64,000 bases of DNA from Mycobacterium paraffinicum (GTDB lineage Bacteria > Actinomycetota > Actinomycetes > Mycobacteriales > Mycobacteriaceae), in assembly GCF_001907675.1 (NCBI RefSeq), contig NZ_MPNT01000001.1, forward strand, positions 310,001 to 374,000, written 5' to 3'. Numbering within the stretch: the stretch's first letter is position 1; each line of letters starts with the position of its first letter. Below the pieces are notes generated by a model that was not told where the DNA came from, did no database searches, and saw only the letters and a program-made list of their open reading frames with translations. The translations under genes were made by a program, and so were the position numbers. Of the stretch, positions 52,292 to 61,252 are shown piece after piece.

Positions 52292-52768
52292 TCAGTACCG
52301 GATGACGGTGTCGATGCGGTTTCGAACCAGCTCATCGCGCTGGTTACGCAGTTCCCGCTCGAGGCGGATGTAGAGCATCAGACCAAATCGACCCTCGCGT
52401 TCGTTGAGGTCTTTGACCCGAGTCCGCGATGTGATGACGTCGCCGGGCCGCATCGGTTGGGCGAACGCGAATTCCACACCACCGTTGAGCATTCGCTGGC
52501 CGGCTTCGCCCGGCAGCGCGCGGTGCAGCGGCGGACCGACTTCAGCGCGTGGGACCGGCCAAGCGAACGGATTGAAGTCGTCCGGCGCGATGATCCCGCC
52601 CCATCGCGTCGTGCGGGCGAAGGCCTCGTCCCAATACAGCCGAGGAGGCTCTTGCGGCCAGTACGTGGCGATCGCCCAGCGGCGGATGTCGGAACGGTCG
52701 ATCGGAAAAGACGGCGGACCGTCGGTGCGCCACACCCCTACCGCGGTCCGCAACCGCTCACTGATCAT
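52292..52768 (-). CDS. MaoC N-terminal/FAS1-dehydratase-like hotdog protein
   Basis: 158-residue hotdog protein. SDIRRWAIATYWPQEPPRLYWDEAFARTTRWGGIIAPDDF is the N-terminal hotdog pattern found in MaoC-type dehydratases and 3-hydroxyacyl-ACP dehydratase subunits. GGVEFAFAQPMRPGDVITSRTRVKDLNEREGRFGLMLYI completes it. Such half-proteins often need a MaoC partner carrying the Asp-His dyad; the product of 44117 could be it. ATG 52768 is chosen, with GTG 52774 as an alternative. The GTAC operator at 52835 is shared with the divergent SDR. Confidence 0.75.
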   Translation of the reverse strand: MISERLRTAVGVWRTDGPPSFPIDRSDIRRWAIATYWPQEPPRLYWDEAFARTTRWGGIIAPDDFNPFAWPVPRAEVGPPLHRALPGEAGQRMLNGGVEFAFAQPMRPGDVITSRTRVKDLNEREGRFGLMLYIRLERELRNQRDELVRNRIDTVIRY

Positions 52769-52834
52769 GGTCACCGGACGACAACCCGCGTTGACGGCAC
52801 CCGCTGCCCCGACATGGGCGCAGTCTAGCGAGTA

Positions 52835-52851
52835 TTTGTATGGCGTACAAA
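52835..52851. promoter_or_regulatory. GTAC palindrome, operator copy 2
   Basis: TTTGTATGGCGTACAAA: arms TTTGTAT and GTACAAA about a GGC centre, with one mismatch. It lies in the divergent spacer, 67 bases from the MaoC-like start and 17 bases from the SDR GTG, so it could control both sides. Confidence 0.65.
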
Positions 52852-52867
52852 AACGTGTTTCGATGCG

Positions 52868-53776
52868 GTGGTGATCGACTTTCGCGGCAGGGTCGCCATC
52901 GTCACGGGCGCCGGCAAGGGACTGGGTCGCAGCCATGCCGAGGCGCTGGCCCGTCGCGGGGCCGCCGTGTTGGTCAACAACCGAAGCCACGCCGGCGATC
53001 CGTCCAGCGCGGATGCGGTTGTCGGTCGCATCCACGAATCGGGTGGGATCGCGATAGCCAACTACGAATCGGTCGAGGAACCCGACGCAGGCGAACGGAT
53101 CGTGGCTGCGGCGCTGGCCGCCTTCGGCCGCATCGACGTCATCGTCGCCAACGCGGGCTGGTCCGAGCCAACGGCGTTTCACCGGGAGTCGGATGCACAC
53201 GTTCGGCGGATGATCGAAGTCAACACGCTGAGCGCGGTCGAGCTGGTCCGGGCCGCGTTGCCGCATCTTCGCGCTCAGAAGTACGGGCGCATCGTGGTCA
53301 GCACCTCGTCGGCGGCGCTGTTCGGGGATGCCGGATTCGTGTCATACGCGACCGCAAAGGCCGCGCTGATCGGATTCGTCGCTGCGTTGTCGCAGGAATC
53401 GGTGCGGGCAGGAATCACAGTCAACGCGGTGCTGCCGTTCGCTCACACTCCGATGACCGACGGCCTGTTCGCCGGGGACACGTTCCCCGAGGGCACCGCC
53501 GAGGCGATGGTCCCGGAGACGGTCAGCAACCTGCTGCTGTGGTTGCTCAGCGAACAGTGTCAGGAATCGGGCCAGACCTGGCTAGCGGGGGGAAAGGCAA
53601 TACGCAAAGCCATCATGCAGGTGACCCCGGGCATCGTCGTCGACACTGACGACCTGAGCCCCGAACTGCTGGCGGACCACGCGGCCGCGATCGCCGACCC
53701 CGCGGGAGCTCGAGAATACGGCAGCGGTGCCGAGTTGCTAACCGCGATGGCCGAGGCCTCCCTGGGGGCCCCGTGA
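52868..53776 (+). CDS. SDR family oxidoreductase, long form
   Basis: 302-residue SDR. VAIVTGAGKGLGRSHAEALARRGAAVLVNNRSHAG is the HSD17B4-like cofactor start, ANAGW and SYATAKAAL follow, and an extra 70-residue C-terminus (WLAGGKAIRKAIMQ to SLGAP) occurs in peroxisomal-type multifunctional hydroxyacyl dehydrogenases. It should oxidise a 3-hydroxyacyl-CoA. It begins at GTG 52868 (or 52871) 17 bases after the operator, so a leaderless mRNA is likely. It overlaps the ligase at 53773 by four bases. Confidence 0.87.
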   Translation: MVIDFRGRVAIVTGAGKGLGRSHAEALARRGAAVLVNNRSHAGDPSSADAVVGRIHESGGIAIANYESVEEPDAGERIVAAALAAFGRIDVIVANAGWSEPTAFHRESDAHVRRMIEVNTLSAVELVRAALPHLRAQKYGRIVVSTSSAALFGDAGFVSYATAKAALIGFVAALSQESVRAGITVNAVLPFAHTPMTDGLFAGDTFPEGTAEAMVPETVSNLLLWLLSEQCQESGQTWLAGGKAIRKAIMQVTPGIVVDTDDLSPELLADHAAAIADPAGAREYGSGAELLTAMAEASLGAP

Positions 53777-55308
53777 TCGATCGACGCCGGCTGGCCACCT
53801 TCACCCATCCCCGCGCCGCGGAGTTCGAATCTCCCGGCGGCCCATGGTTCGAGCAGACCCTATGCCGCCTGCTGCAGGAGGCGCCGGAACGCGCCTCCCT
53901 CATCTGCGGCGACCAAATCCGCCTCAGCACAACCGATCTACGCGCGGCGGTTCGGCGCGTCGCGGGATGGCTGCGCAAAAGGGGCGTGCAGCCCGGTGAC
54001 GCGGTCGCTTTCCAGCTTCCCAACGGGCCTGATGCCGTCGTGCTGTACCTGGCCACCTGGTGGGCGGGCGCGTTGGCGGTCCCGTTTCACGAGTCGTTGA
54101 CATCCGTCGAGGCGCACCGCGTCACCGAACGTCTGCATGGGGTGGCGCTACTGGTGGCCGATCCAGAGTCCGCGCTGGCCCGCCAGGCCGATGTCAAGCT
54201 CCCCGCGGGCGGCACCGCACACCTGGGTGCTCAGCTCGCCGGCCCCGAGCCCGCGTGCCGGCCCGCCGACGCCGCGGTCGTGCTGACCACTTCCGGTTCC
54301 AGCGGCGTGCCGAAATCCGTGATCCACAGTCACCGGTCGCTCAGCGCAAAGGCCAGACAGTTGGCTGCCCTGCACGGCACCTCCATCGACGACGCCGTCC
54401 TTGTGCCAGCGCCCCTTTCACACATGGCCGGACTGCTTCACGCGGTGCTGCATCCCCTCGGTGCGGGCGCCAAGGCAGTCATCATGCCCCGCTGGAATGC
54501 CGCACGTGGCCTGCAACTCGTCCGAGATGAGGGCGTCACAATGCTCTTCGGACCACCGATCTTTACGCTGGGAATCGCTGCGGCCGATGGCTTTACGCCG
54601 GATTCAGTCGCTTCGGTACGCCTCGTTTCCAGCGGCGCGACGGCGATCACGGAGTCCTACGTGCGCGACGTGTCACAACAGTTCGGTGCGGTGGTCAAGC
54701 GGACCTACGGCTCGACGGAGGCACCGGTGGCGTGCACCTCCTACCCCGACGACGACCCCGAACGTTTCTGGCGCACCGACGGGCGTCCGGCGCCAGGCAC
54801 GGAGTTGCAGATCCGCGACGCCAGTGGGAAAGTCCTGGGGCCAAATGAATGCGGCGAAATCTGGTTGCGCGGTCCCGAGCTGTGCGACGGCTATCTCGAC
54901 GCCGACGTGACCGCATCGACGTTCGTCGACGGGTGGATGCGCACCCGGGATCTGGGGACGGTCGACGACGAGGGCTTCCTGTCGGTCAGCGGGCGGATGA
55001 GCGGACTGATCATTCGCGGCGGCATGAACATCTCGAGCCGCGAAGTCGAAGCCGCGCTGGAAGGTCACCCGGCGATTCGGCAGGCCGTGGTGCTGGGCTA
55101 CCACGACGACGTGTACGGCGAACGGATCGCGGCATTCATCGTCACGGCCGAACACTTCGACCGGTCCCGCTGCGTCGAGTGGTTTGCCGAGCATGGCGTT
55201 GCGAAATACAAAGTGCCAGATCGAATCGTGACGCTCGATGAGATTCCGGTGCTGTCGTCCTATCAGAAGCCCGACATCAACGCATTGCGGGCACTGATCG
55301 CCGGGTGA
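53773..55308 (+). CDS. Acyl-CoA ligase (FadD-type, divergent)
   Basis: 511-residue ANL ligase. The phosphate loop is TSGSSGVPKS (173-182), the serine-rich variant also seen in aryl and benzoate ligases. YGSTEAPVACTSYP is A5, GWMRTRDLGTVDDEGF is A7 (with TRD rather than TGD), and RMSGLIIRGGMNISSREVE is A8. The C-terminal lysine lies in LSSYQKPDI. Motifs are complete but divergent, so the substrate may differ from the other six ligases. It is second in the operon after the SDR at 52868 and converges on the SDR at 55310. Confidence 0.88.
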   Translation: MIDRRRLATFTHPRAAEFESPGGPWFEQTLCRLLQEAPERASLICGDQIRLSTTDLRAAVRRVAGWLRKRGVQPGDAVAFQLPNGPDAVVLYLATWWAGALAVPFHESLTSVEAHRVTERLHGVALLVADPESALARQADVKLPAGGTAHLGAQLAGPEPACRPADAAVVLTTSGSSGVPKSVIHSHRSLSAKARQLAALHGTSIDDAVLVPAPLSHMAGLLHAVLHPLGAGAKAVIMPRWNAARGLQLVRDEGVTMLFGPPIFTLGIAAADGFTPDSVASVRLVSSGATAITESYVRDVSQQFGAVVKRTYGSTEAPVACTSYPDDDPERFWRTDGRPAPGTELQIRDASGKVLGPNECGEIWLRGPELCDGYLDADVTASTFVDGWMRTRDLGTVDDEGFLSVSGRMSGLIIRGGMNISSREVEAALEGHPAIRQAVVLGYHDDVYGERIAAFIVTAEHFDRSRCVEWFAEHGVAKYKVPDRIVTLDEIPVLSSYQKPDINALRALIAG

Positions 55309-55309
55309 C

Positions 55310-56080
55310 TCAGCTCTGCCGAAGAACGAACGATCCTGCGGTCAAGCCGCCATCGACGACAAACTCTTGTCCGGTGATGTAAGCGGCGGCGTCCGACGCC
55401 AAGAAGGCGACCATCGCGGCCACCTCATGGGCGTGGCCCAGCCGCGCCAGTGGAATCTTCGTGGCCAGCATGGCCTTGATTGCGTCACTACCGGCCAGCA
55501 TCGCCGTGTCGATCGCTCCGGGCAGCACCGCATTGACCCGGATGCCGTCCGGAGCTAGTTCGAGCGCGGCGGTCTTGGTGATCCCACGGATCGCCCACTT
55601 GCTGGCGCCGTAGGCGGTGTGTCCGATGGCGGCCTGCACAGCCGTGGTCGATGCGATGTTGATGATGGCACCGCCACCGGCGGCCCGCATCGGGTCGATC
55701 GCCGTACGCATACCGTGAAACGTGCCGAAGAGATTGACCTGCAACAGCTTTTCGAACTCGGCAACCGACTCGTCGTACAACGAGGCGGTTCGCCAGATCC
55801 CCGCGTTGTTCACCAGGACGTCGAGGCGGCCGAACTCTTCGAGCGTGGCATTGACCGCTTCTGCCCAGCCCCACTCGTCGCTGACGTCGAGATGGCGATA
55901 TCGGGACTGGGGCCCGATGCCCGCGGCGGCCGCGACCCCCACCTCATCGAGCACGTCGGTGAGCATGACACTGGCGCCGCTGTTCGCCAGCATGGTGGCC
56001 GTGGCCAAGCCTTGACCGCGTGCCGCACCCGAAACGAGCGCTACCTTGCCCTCGAGGTCGAAGTCCACTGATGTCACCAC
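55310..56080 (-). CDS. SDR family oxidoreductase (hydroxysteroid dehydrogenase-like)
   Basis: 256-residue classical SDR. GAARGQGLATATMLANSGASV, HLDVSDEWGW, NNAGIW and YGASKWAIRG are in order, as in 3-alpha/20-beta-hydroxysteroid dehydrogenases. The C-terminus is LRQS. It is third in the operon of two acyl-CoA dehydrogenases and overlaps the stop of 56074 by seven bases. It probably oxidises a 3-hydroxyacyl-CoA or hydroxysteroid produced in that pathway. Confidence 0.9.
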   Translation of the reverse strand: MVTSVDFDLEGKVALVSGAARGQGLATATMLANSGASVMLTDVLDEVGVAAAAGIGPQSRYRHLDVSDEWGWAEAVNATLEEFGRLDVLVNNAGIWRTASLYDESVAEFEKLLQVNLFGTFHGMRTAIDPMRAAGGGAIINIASTTAVQAAIGHTAYGASKWAIRGITKTAALELAPDGIRVNAVLPGAIDTAMLAGSDAIKAMLATKIPLARLGHAHEVAAMVAFLASDAAAYITGQEFVVDGGLTAGSFVLRQS

Positions 56081-57312
56081 TTTCGGGCGTCGGCCAGGAC
56101 TTGCCGGAACGGCTTGCCCTTCTCAACGTTCGTCTCGCGGGGGAGGCCCAGTATTTTCTCGGCAATTCCGTTGCGCTGCATCTCGTTGCTGCCGCCGGCG
56201 ATCGATTGAACGCGTCCGTTCAGAAAGTTGGTGGAAGTCGCCGAGCCCAAGCTGTCCGGTTCGAAGGCGACCGCGACGCCGCCCGCCACTTCCATGGCGA
56301 TTTTCGCGCGGAGCGGATCGTAGCTGCCCTTGGCCAACTTGAGGTAGGAGGCGAGATTCCCGGAGCCGCTGGCGGAGCGCATCAACCTCTCCAAGCGGAT
56401 CACCAACGCCGCCCGCACCACGTCGTACACCTGACCCGTCGCGATCAGCTGGCGGATGTAACTGTCGCCCACACTGTTTCGCTGTTGAGCAAGTTCGATG
56501 AGGTCCTGGGCAAGCACCGTGGGCAACTCGGTGCGCTCACCGCGAAGCGCCCCCCGTTCGAACACCAGCATGGTGTGCGTGAAGGCCCACCCCCCGTTCA
56601 CCTGACCCATCACCTCATCGACGTCGACCACGACGTCGTCGAGGAACACCTCGCAGAATTCCCAGCCACCATTGATCTCGCGGATTGGACGTACCGTCGA
56701 GCCATCCGCTTTGAGCGGCAGCGCGACCCACGTCAGACCCTCGTGTTTGGGGACGTTCCAGTCGGTGCGCGTGATGCACAATCCGAAGTCGGCGAAGGAA
56801 GCGCCGCTGCTCCACACTTTGGTGCCCTTCACGATCCAGGTGTCACCGCGATGGGTGGCTTTGGTGCGGATACCCGCCAAATCGGACCCGGCATCCGGTT
56901 CCGACAGCAGTTGGCACCACAATTCCTGGCCCGCGAGGATGCGGGGGACGTGGCGTCGCTTGAACGACTCCGAACATGCCGCCAAAATCGTGGGCAGGGC
57001 GATGCCATAGGTCACCAGCGACAAGATGCCGAAGTCCGGCAACAGGTATCCGCACGCTTCGTCGGTGAAAGCCGTGGCATGCGAGGACGTCAGCCCCTGT
57101 CCGCCGTATTCGACGGGCACGTCGATGCCCGCCCAGCCCGCCTCATAGAGGCGCCGCTGTAACTCGCGTTGGGCGCTGATGTGCTCCGCGGTCTCCGCCC
57201 CCCGCGCCGACGCTGTCTTCTTAACGGCGGGTTGGAGATTCGCGATGATCCACTCGCGCGCTCGAGCCCGGTAACGGTCGATGTCGAGCTGCGACGTCGC
57301 CATCGCGGTCAT
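56074..57312 (-). CDS. Acyl-CoA dehydrogenase, first of a pair
   Basis: 412-residue FAD acyl-CoA dehydrogenase. VPVEYGGQGLTSSHATAFTDEA, QLLSEPDAGSDLAGIRTKAT, FERGALRGERTEL and NEMQRNGIAEKILGLPRE are conserved. It is a close paralogue of the unpaired enzyme at 37992, to the last dozen residues. The ATG at 57312 overlaps the next gene's stop as ATGA; the longer frame is not similar. With 57309 it forms the second alpha2-beta2 type pair in segment B. Confidence 0.92.
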   Translation of the reverse strand: MTAMATSQLDIDRYRARAREWIIANLQPAVKKTASARGAETAEHISAQRELQRRLYEAGWAGIDVPVEYGGQGLTSSHATAFTDEACGYLLPDFGILSLVTYGIALPTILAACSESFKRRHVPRILAGQELWCQLLSEPDAGSDLAGIRTKATHRGDTWIVKGTKVWSSGASFADFGLCITRTDWNVPKHEGLTWVALPLKADGSTVRPIREINGGWEFCEVFLDDVVVDVDEVMGQVNGGWAFTHTMLVFERGALRGERTELPTVLAQDLIELAQQRNSVGDSYIRQLIATGQVYDVVRAALVIRLERLMRSASGSGNLASYLKLAKGSYDPLRAKIAMEVAGGVAVAFEPDSLGSATSTNFLNGRVQSIAGGSNEMQRNGIAEKILGLPRETNVEKGKPFRQVLADARKW

Positions 57313-58439
57313 TGACCACCGAGCCGGACGATGCGCTCGCGGTGCCACGTGGGAGTGCCGTACAGCACCTCGTTCACACTGGCTCTCCTGAGGTAGAGAT
57401 GCAGGTCATGTTCCCACGTGAAGCCGATCCCGCCGAACACCTGGAAGCACCCCTGCGAGATTTGATTGGCGGCATCGCCGACGAAAGCCTTGGCGGTGCT
57501 GGCGATCATCGACGCCCCGCCCGACGCATTCTGCTCGCGCAACGCGTCGGCGACGGCCTTGACCGCCGCTTCCACGCTGGCCTTGCTCATCTCCAACAGC
57601 AGGCTCAGGTCGGCTAGTTGATGCTTTACCGCCTGAAACGATCCAATCGGGCGCCCAAATGCGATGCGATCCTTGGCGTACTGAACCGTCATCTCGAACA
57701 GCCGATTCATCGCACCGACCGTTTCGGCGACGCACAACACCGCCGCGACATCGATCTGTGTGCTCAAGTCGGCGGGCGTCGTCTCGGCGGTGCCGACGAA
57801 ATCGGCCTCGGCGACTTGGGCGCCGTCGAGCTGCACACGCCCCATCCGCAGCGAAAAGTCCAGCGATTCAAGCGGTCGTACGGTCACGCCGCCGGCGTGG
57901 GCGTCCAACAGCACCTGTCGCAGCTCTCCGTCAATCACGACGTCGAGCAGAAACGAATCGGCGTCGATCGGATCTTGCACGAACGCCTTGGTGCCGGTGA
58001 GCCGATATCCGCCGTCGACCGCGGTCCCGACGACCCCGCCCGTGCCCGCCGAGGCGGATTCCGGATCCGACACCGCCCAGACGGCCACGTGCCGGCCGGA
58101 GACGATCTCCGGCAACACCTCGGCGGTATGGTGGCCGCCGCCTCGGCGCCCCAACGCGTGCGCCACGACGTTCATCGGAACGAACGGGCCCGGTTGGACT
58201 TGGGCGCCGCGCAGCTCAGCCAATAATGCCGCGTCGACCAGGCCGTCGTCCGACACGCAACCGCCGCCGTATTCGGCGGGGACCAGCATCGAAAACCAGC
58301 CCAATTCCGCGGCGCGGCGCAGGTAGTCCGGCGGCATCGGCGTTGCGCCCGTGGCGTACTCGCGCAATCGCGGCAATGGACAAACCTCGTCGATGAAGCC
58401 GACGGTCGAGTCTCGCAGCAGCGCCTGCTCTGCCGACAT
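57309..58439 (-). CDS. Acyl-CoA dehydrogenase, second of a pair
   Basis: 376-residue acyl-CoA dehydrogenase. MSAEQALLRDSTVGFIDEVCPL is a normal N-terminus; DRIAFGRPIGSFQAVKHQLADL and FQVFGGIGFTWEHDLHLYLRR are the FAD and C-terminal signatures. The ATG at 58439 is preferred. The frame extends to a GTG at 58490, but that codon lies inside the 58482-58498 operator, and the extra 17 residues are not conserved. It is first of a three-gene operon (57309, 56074, 55310) and directly downstream of the TetR gene. Confidence 0.9.
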   Translation of the reverse strand: MSAEQALLRDSTVGFIDEVCPLPRLREYATGATPMPPDYLRRAAELGWFSMLVPAEYGGGCVSDDGLVDAALLAELRGAQVQPGPFVPMNVVAHALGRRGGGHHTAEVLPEIVSGRHVAVWAVSDPESASAGTGGVVGTAVDGGYRLTGTKAFVQDPIDADSFLLDVVIDGELRQVLLDAHAGGVTVRPLESLDFSLRMGRVQLDGAQVAEADFVGTAETTPADLSTQIDVAAVLCVAETVGAMNRLFEMTVQYAKDRIAFGRPIGSFQAVKHQLADLSLLLEMSKASVEAAVKAVADALREQNASGGASMIASTAKAFVGDAANQISQGCFQVFGGIGFTWEHDLHLYLRRASVNEVLYGTPTWHRERIVRLGGQ

Positions 58440-58481
58440 CTCGCCGCCGATCACGGCAGGCGCGCGCAACCCCGGATCATT

Positions 58482-58498
58482 TTCGTACACCGTACGAA
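58482..58498. promoter_or_regulatory. GTAC palindrome, operator copy 3 (perfect)
   Basis: TTCGTACACCGTACGAA has perfect seven-base arms (TTCGTAC / GTACGAA) around ACC. It lies 43 bases before the dehydrogenase start and two bases from the TetR stop codon. It is the most symmetrical of the four copies. Confidence 0.72.
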
Positions 58499-58500
58499 TG

Positions 58501-59205
58501 CTAGCGCACCGCCGGATTATCCGAAAACGGTCGGAGGCCGCTCAGGAACCGCGTGGCTTCCAGGGAAGCGCGAAGGCCGGCGATCACCGTCCGTAACCCG
58601 ATTGTGAAGTAGTCGTCGGCGGTCAAAGCGGGCATTTTGGAGCGGTCGAAGGTCGCGCGTTGCGCTTTGGTCCAGGCCTCCGGGGGCCGTCGCGACGACG
58701 GATCCCGCAAGCTGCTTTCCACCCTCGCGTTTCCGTACGTCCAGTCCAGCAGCACCCGAAAGGCCGGGACGACCATCTCGGCGGAGAACCCGGCTTCGAC
58801 CAACAGGTCGTACTCGGCGTCCTCGAGGCGACGGCGCTGCTCGAGGTCCAGTCCACTGAGCGCTTCGCGCAAACCCGGGTAACGAATCAGCGCTTGGCGT
58901 TGCATGGTGACCAGCGCTTCGAGGCGCTGTTCCCAGGTTCCGGATTCCGGCGGTGGCACAACAACTTTCGCCAACACTGCGTCACCGACGAGTTTCAGCA
59001 AGTCGTCTTTGTTTTCGACGTGGTAGTAGGCCGCCATCGGGCTGACCCCGAGCGACGCGGCCAGTTGGCGCATCGTCAGTGCGGCGGCACCTTCTTTCGC
59101 AATCAGGTCCAGCGCGCCCTCGATAATGCGCGCTTGGCTCAGAGTCCGCTCCCGGCCAGCCGGCTTGGCCGCTTTGGGTGCCTCTTTCGCGGCCTTTCCC
59201 GGCAT
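58501..59205 (-). CDS. TetR-family transcriptional regulator
   Basis: 234-residue TetR regulator. The DNA-binding domain (about residues 25-75) reads LSQARIIEGALDLIAKEG, LTMRQLAASLGVSPMAAYYH and VENKDDLLKLVGDAV. The ligand domain is TetR_C-like (WEQRLEALVTMQRQALIRYPGLREAL; YDLLVEAGFSAEMV). The Lys/Ala-rich tail before the domain is typical of actinobacteria. ATG 59205 is preferred, 59256 is possible. Its gene abuts the perfect GTAC palindrome, which recurs at three other operon starts, so it is the best candidate repressor of segment B. No copy is seen in its own promoter. Confidence 0.92.
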   Translation of the reverse strand: MPGKAAKEAPKAAKPAGRERTLSQARIIEGALDLIAKEGAAALTMRQLAASLGVSPMAAYYHVENKDDLLKLVGDAVLAKVVVPPPESGTWEQRLEALVTMQRQALIRYPGLREALSGLDLEQRRRLEDAEYDLLVEAGFSAEMVVPAFRVLLDWTYGNARVESSLRDPSSRRPPEAWTKAQRATFDRSKMPALTADDYFTIGLRTVIAGLRASLEATRFLSGLRPFSDNPAVR

Positions 59206-59312
59206 GTCAGCTCTGCCTTTCGTTGACCCCTCGACGCGGGTACCACTGAAGAACATTCTGCTCTATCGCAGTGCTGACTCTAATCAACCTCGAGTGGCGT
59301 GGTCCCGCGAAC

Positions 59313-60041
59313 TCAATGATGTCCGTTTCCGCCGTCGCCCAGCCTCGGCGCGACCGCCTGAGCATCGAGGACCTCGGAGAATCGGTTGGCGATGTAGTGT
59401 TGTCCGGCGATATCCATGGTGATGTTCACCGAACGCTTGGCCTGCCGGAGCGCGGTTGCGTTGGCCTGGCCGATCTCCTGTGCGAACTCCAAGGTCCTCG
59501 GCACCAGCTCGTCTCGGGAATACAGCCGGTTCACCAAACCCGCCGCGTGCAGACGCTGGGCCGGCATGCGCATACCGGAGAACAACATCTCCTTGGCAAG
59601 CCGCGGGCCGTACATCCACGCGTGAATCGGCGCCGGGATGCCGCCGGCTCCCAGATGTACCAATGGATCGCTGAAAAACGCGTCGTCACTGCAAAAAATC
59701 AGATCGCACGGAAACACGAACCGCTGCGCTCCCCCGACACAGCCGCCCTGAACGGCCGCGATGGTCGGCTTCATCAGATTGCTGATGAATGACATCTCCT
59801 CCGGAGGCGTCATCGCTCCGTACTCCCGGGGCCTCGAGTGGTCGGCCGCCATGTCGGCGCCCGCCGAGAAGTGTTTACCCTCGGCGCGCAACACCACCAC
59901 GGCAGCCTCGGGGTCGCGCGCCGCGCGGTGCCACGCCGCGGTCAGTTGATCGTGCAGCTCGTCGTCGTAAGCGTTGCGCGGCGGGCGGTCCAGGATGATG
60001 CTGGCGACGCACCCATCAAGCTCGTAGCGGACCGTGGTCAT
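59313..60041 (-). CDS. Crotonase family protein, noncanonical active site
   Basis: 242-residue crotonase-fold protein. LDRPPRNAYDDELHD, FSAGADMAAD and QGGCVGGAQRFVFPCDL are in order. Both hydratase glutamates are replaced: Arg at the first position (GGAQRF) and Leu at the second (FSDPLVHLGA). It shares the F-x-D-P pattern with the crotonase at 16135. The ATG at 60041 overlaps the P450 stop (ATGA). It is last in the operon amidohydrolase, ferredoxin, P450, crotonase. It is probably not a plain hydratase. Confidence 0.86.
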   Translation of the reverse strand: MTTVRYELDGCVASIILDRPPRNAYDDELHDQLTAAWHRAARDPEAAVVVLRAEGKHFSAGADMAADHSRPREYGAMTPPEEMSFISNLMKPTIAAVQGGCVGGAQRFVFPCDLIFCSDDAFFSDPLVHLGAGGIPAPIHAWMYGPRLAKEMLFSGMRMPAQRLHAAGLVNRLYSRDELVPRTLEFAQEIGQANATALRQAKRSVNITMDIAGQHYIANRFSEVLDAQAVAPRLGDGGNGHH

Positions 60042-61252
60042 GCTCGTTCCGTCCATCCGACCAAAACCTCGCACATACCCCGGATCTGATATGCCGTCAC
60101 ATGGCGCGGCCGCCGACGCAACCACATCGACGGCAGTCGCTTGGCGAGGGTCTCCAGGGCGACTCGGCCCTCCAGCCGGGCCAACGGCGCGCCCACGCAG
60201 TAATGCGTGCCGTAGCCGAACGCCAGGTGCTTTGCCCGCTGGTCGTCGATATCGCGGTCGAGCCGGAAGGTGTCGGGGTCGTCCCAGACCGCTTCGTCGC
60301 GGTTGGCCGAGCCGAACGTCGCACGCACCTTCGATCCCGCCGGGATGGTAACCCCGTCGATGGTCACCTCTTCGTTGTTGGTTCGGAAGGTGCCGATCAC
60401 CGGTGAATCGAACCGCAGGCTCTCCTCGATCGCGTTGGCGCACAACGAGATATCCGCAGTCACCTGACTCCACAGCGACGGGTGTTCGAGCAGGCGGTAC
60501 ATGCAGTTGGTCAACGTGAAGGTTGTGGTGTCGGTTCCACCGACCAACAGCAGCAACGTCACCGGCAGGATTTCGTCGTTGCGGTACGGCCGTCCGTCCG
60601 GGTGGTCGGTGGTGAGCAGGACATGAAGCACGTCGTCGGGAGACTCGTCGGGAGCGCGTGCCAGCAGCTCCCGGCGCTCGTCGAGCAACCCGGTGAAATA
60701 GGCGTAGATCGGTGCCCGCGCCGCGGCTTCGCGGTCCGGGTCGCCCGCCCCCAGCGATGCCACGAACTCCGTGGACCACCGCCGGAAATCTGCCCAGCGG
60801 TCGGACTCGACCCCCAGGAGTTCGGCCATCACATGCACCGGCAGGATGGCGGCGAAGTCGGCGTAGAGGTCGCCCTGTCCCTTGCCGATCATGCTGTCCA
60901 CCAACCGATTTGCGAGTTCTGAGATTCGACTCTCCAAACCATTGACCCGACGCGCCTTGAAGATCGGATTGACCAGTCGGCGGTAGATGGTGTGTTCGGG
61001 CGGATCGCTGCGCAGTCCCCGTTCCTCGACGTACGGTGGCGACTGCCCCCATCTGCTCGACCACAGCTTGGGGTTGCGCAGCTGGCCGAGTACGTCGTCG
61101 TAACGTAGCAGCGAGTAGAGCGGATGCTCACCGTCGCGATCCATCCGGTGCACCGGGCACTTCGCACGCGCGATTCGATGGTAGAAGGCCGGATCGGCCA
61201 TGGTGTCCTCGCTGAACAGGTCGTAATCCACCGGCTGGGAATCGCTCACCAT
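60038..61252 (-). CDS. Cytochrome P450
   Basis: 404-residue P450. The I-helix GGTDT is at 238-242 (Asp in place of the usual Glu), ExxR is E277/R280, and the haem cysteine is C352 in FGYGTHYCVG. SDPPEHTIYRRLVNPIF is the C-helix region. It lies directly after a dedicated ferredoxin with no spacer, so its electron donor is encoded beside it, unlike the three P450s of segment A. It also overlaps the crotonase start. Its family cannot be named from sequence alone. Confidence 0.93.
   Translation of the reverse strand: MVSDSQPVDYDLFSEDTMADPAFYHRIARAKCPVHRMDRDGEHPLYSLLRYDDVLGQLRNPKLWSSRWGQSPPYVEERGLRSDPPEHTIYRRLVNPIFKARRVNGLESRISELANRLVDSMIGKGQGDLYADFAAILPVHVMAELLGVESDRWADFRRWSTEFVASLGAGDPDREAAARAPIYAYFTGLLDERRELLARAPDESPDDVLHVLLTTDHPDGRPYRNDEILPVTLLLLVGGTDTTTFTLTNCMYRLLEHPSLWSQVTADISLCANAIEESLRFDSPVIGTFRTNNEEVTIDGVTIPAGSKVRATFGSANRDEAVWDDPDTFRLDRDIDDQRAKHLAFGYGTHYCVGAPLARLEGRVALETLAKRLPSMWLRRRPRHVTAYQIRGMCEVLVGWTERA

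Noticed and set aside
56020..57162. 380-codon plus-strand frame
   Set aside because: Antisense to the acyl-CoA dehydrogenase at 56074, which has all family motifs.
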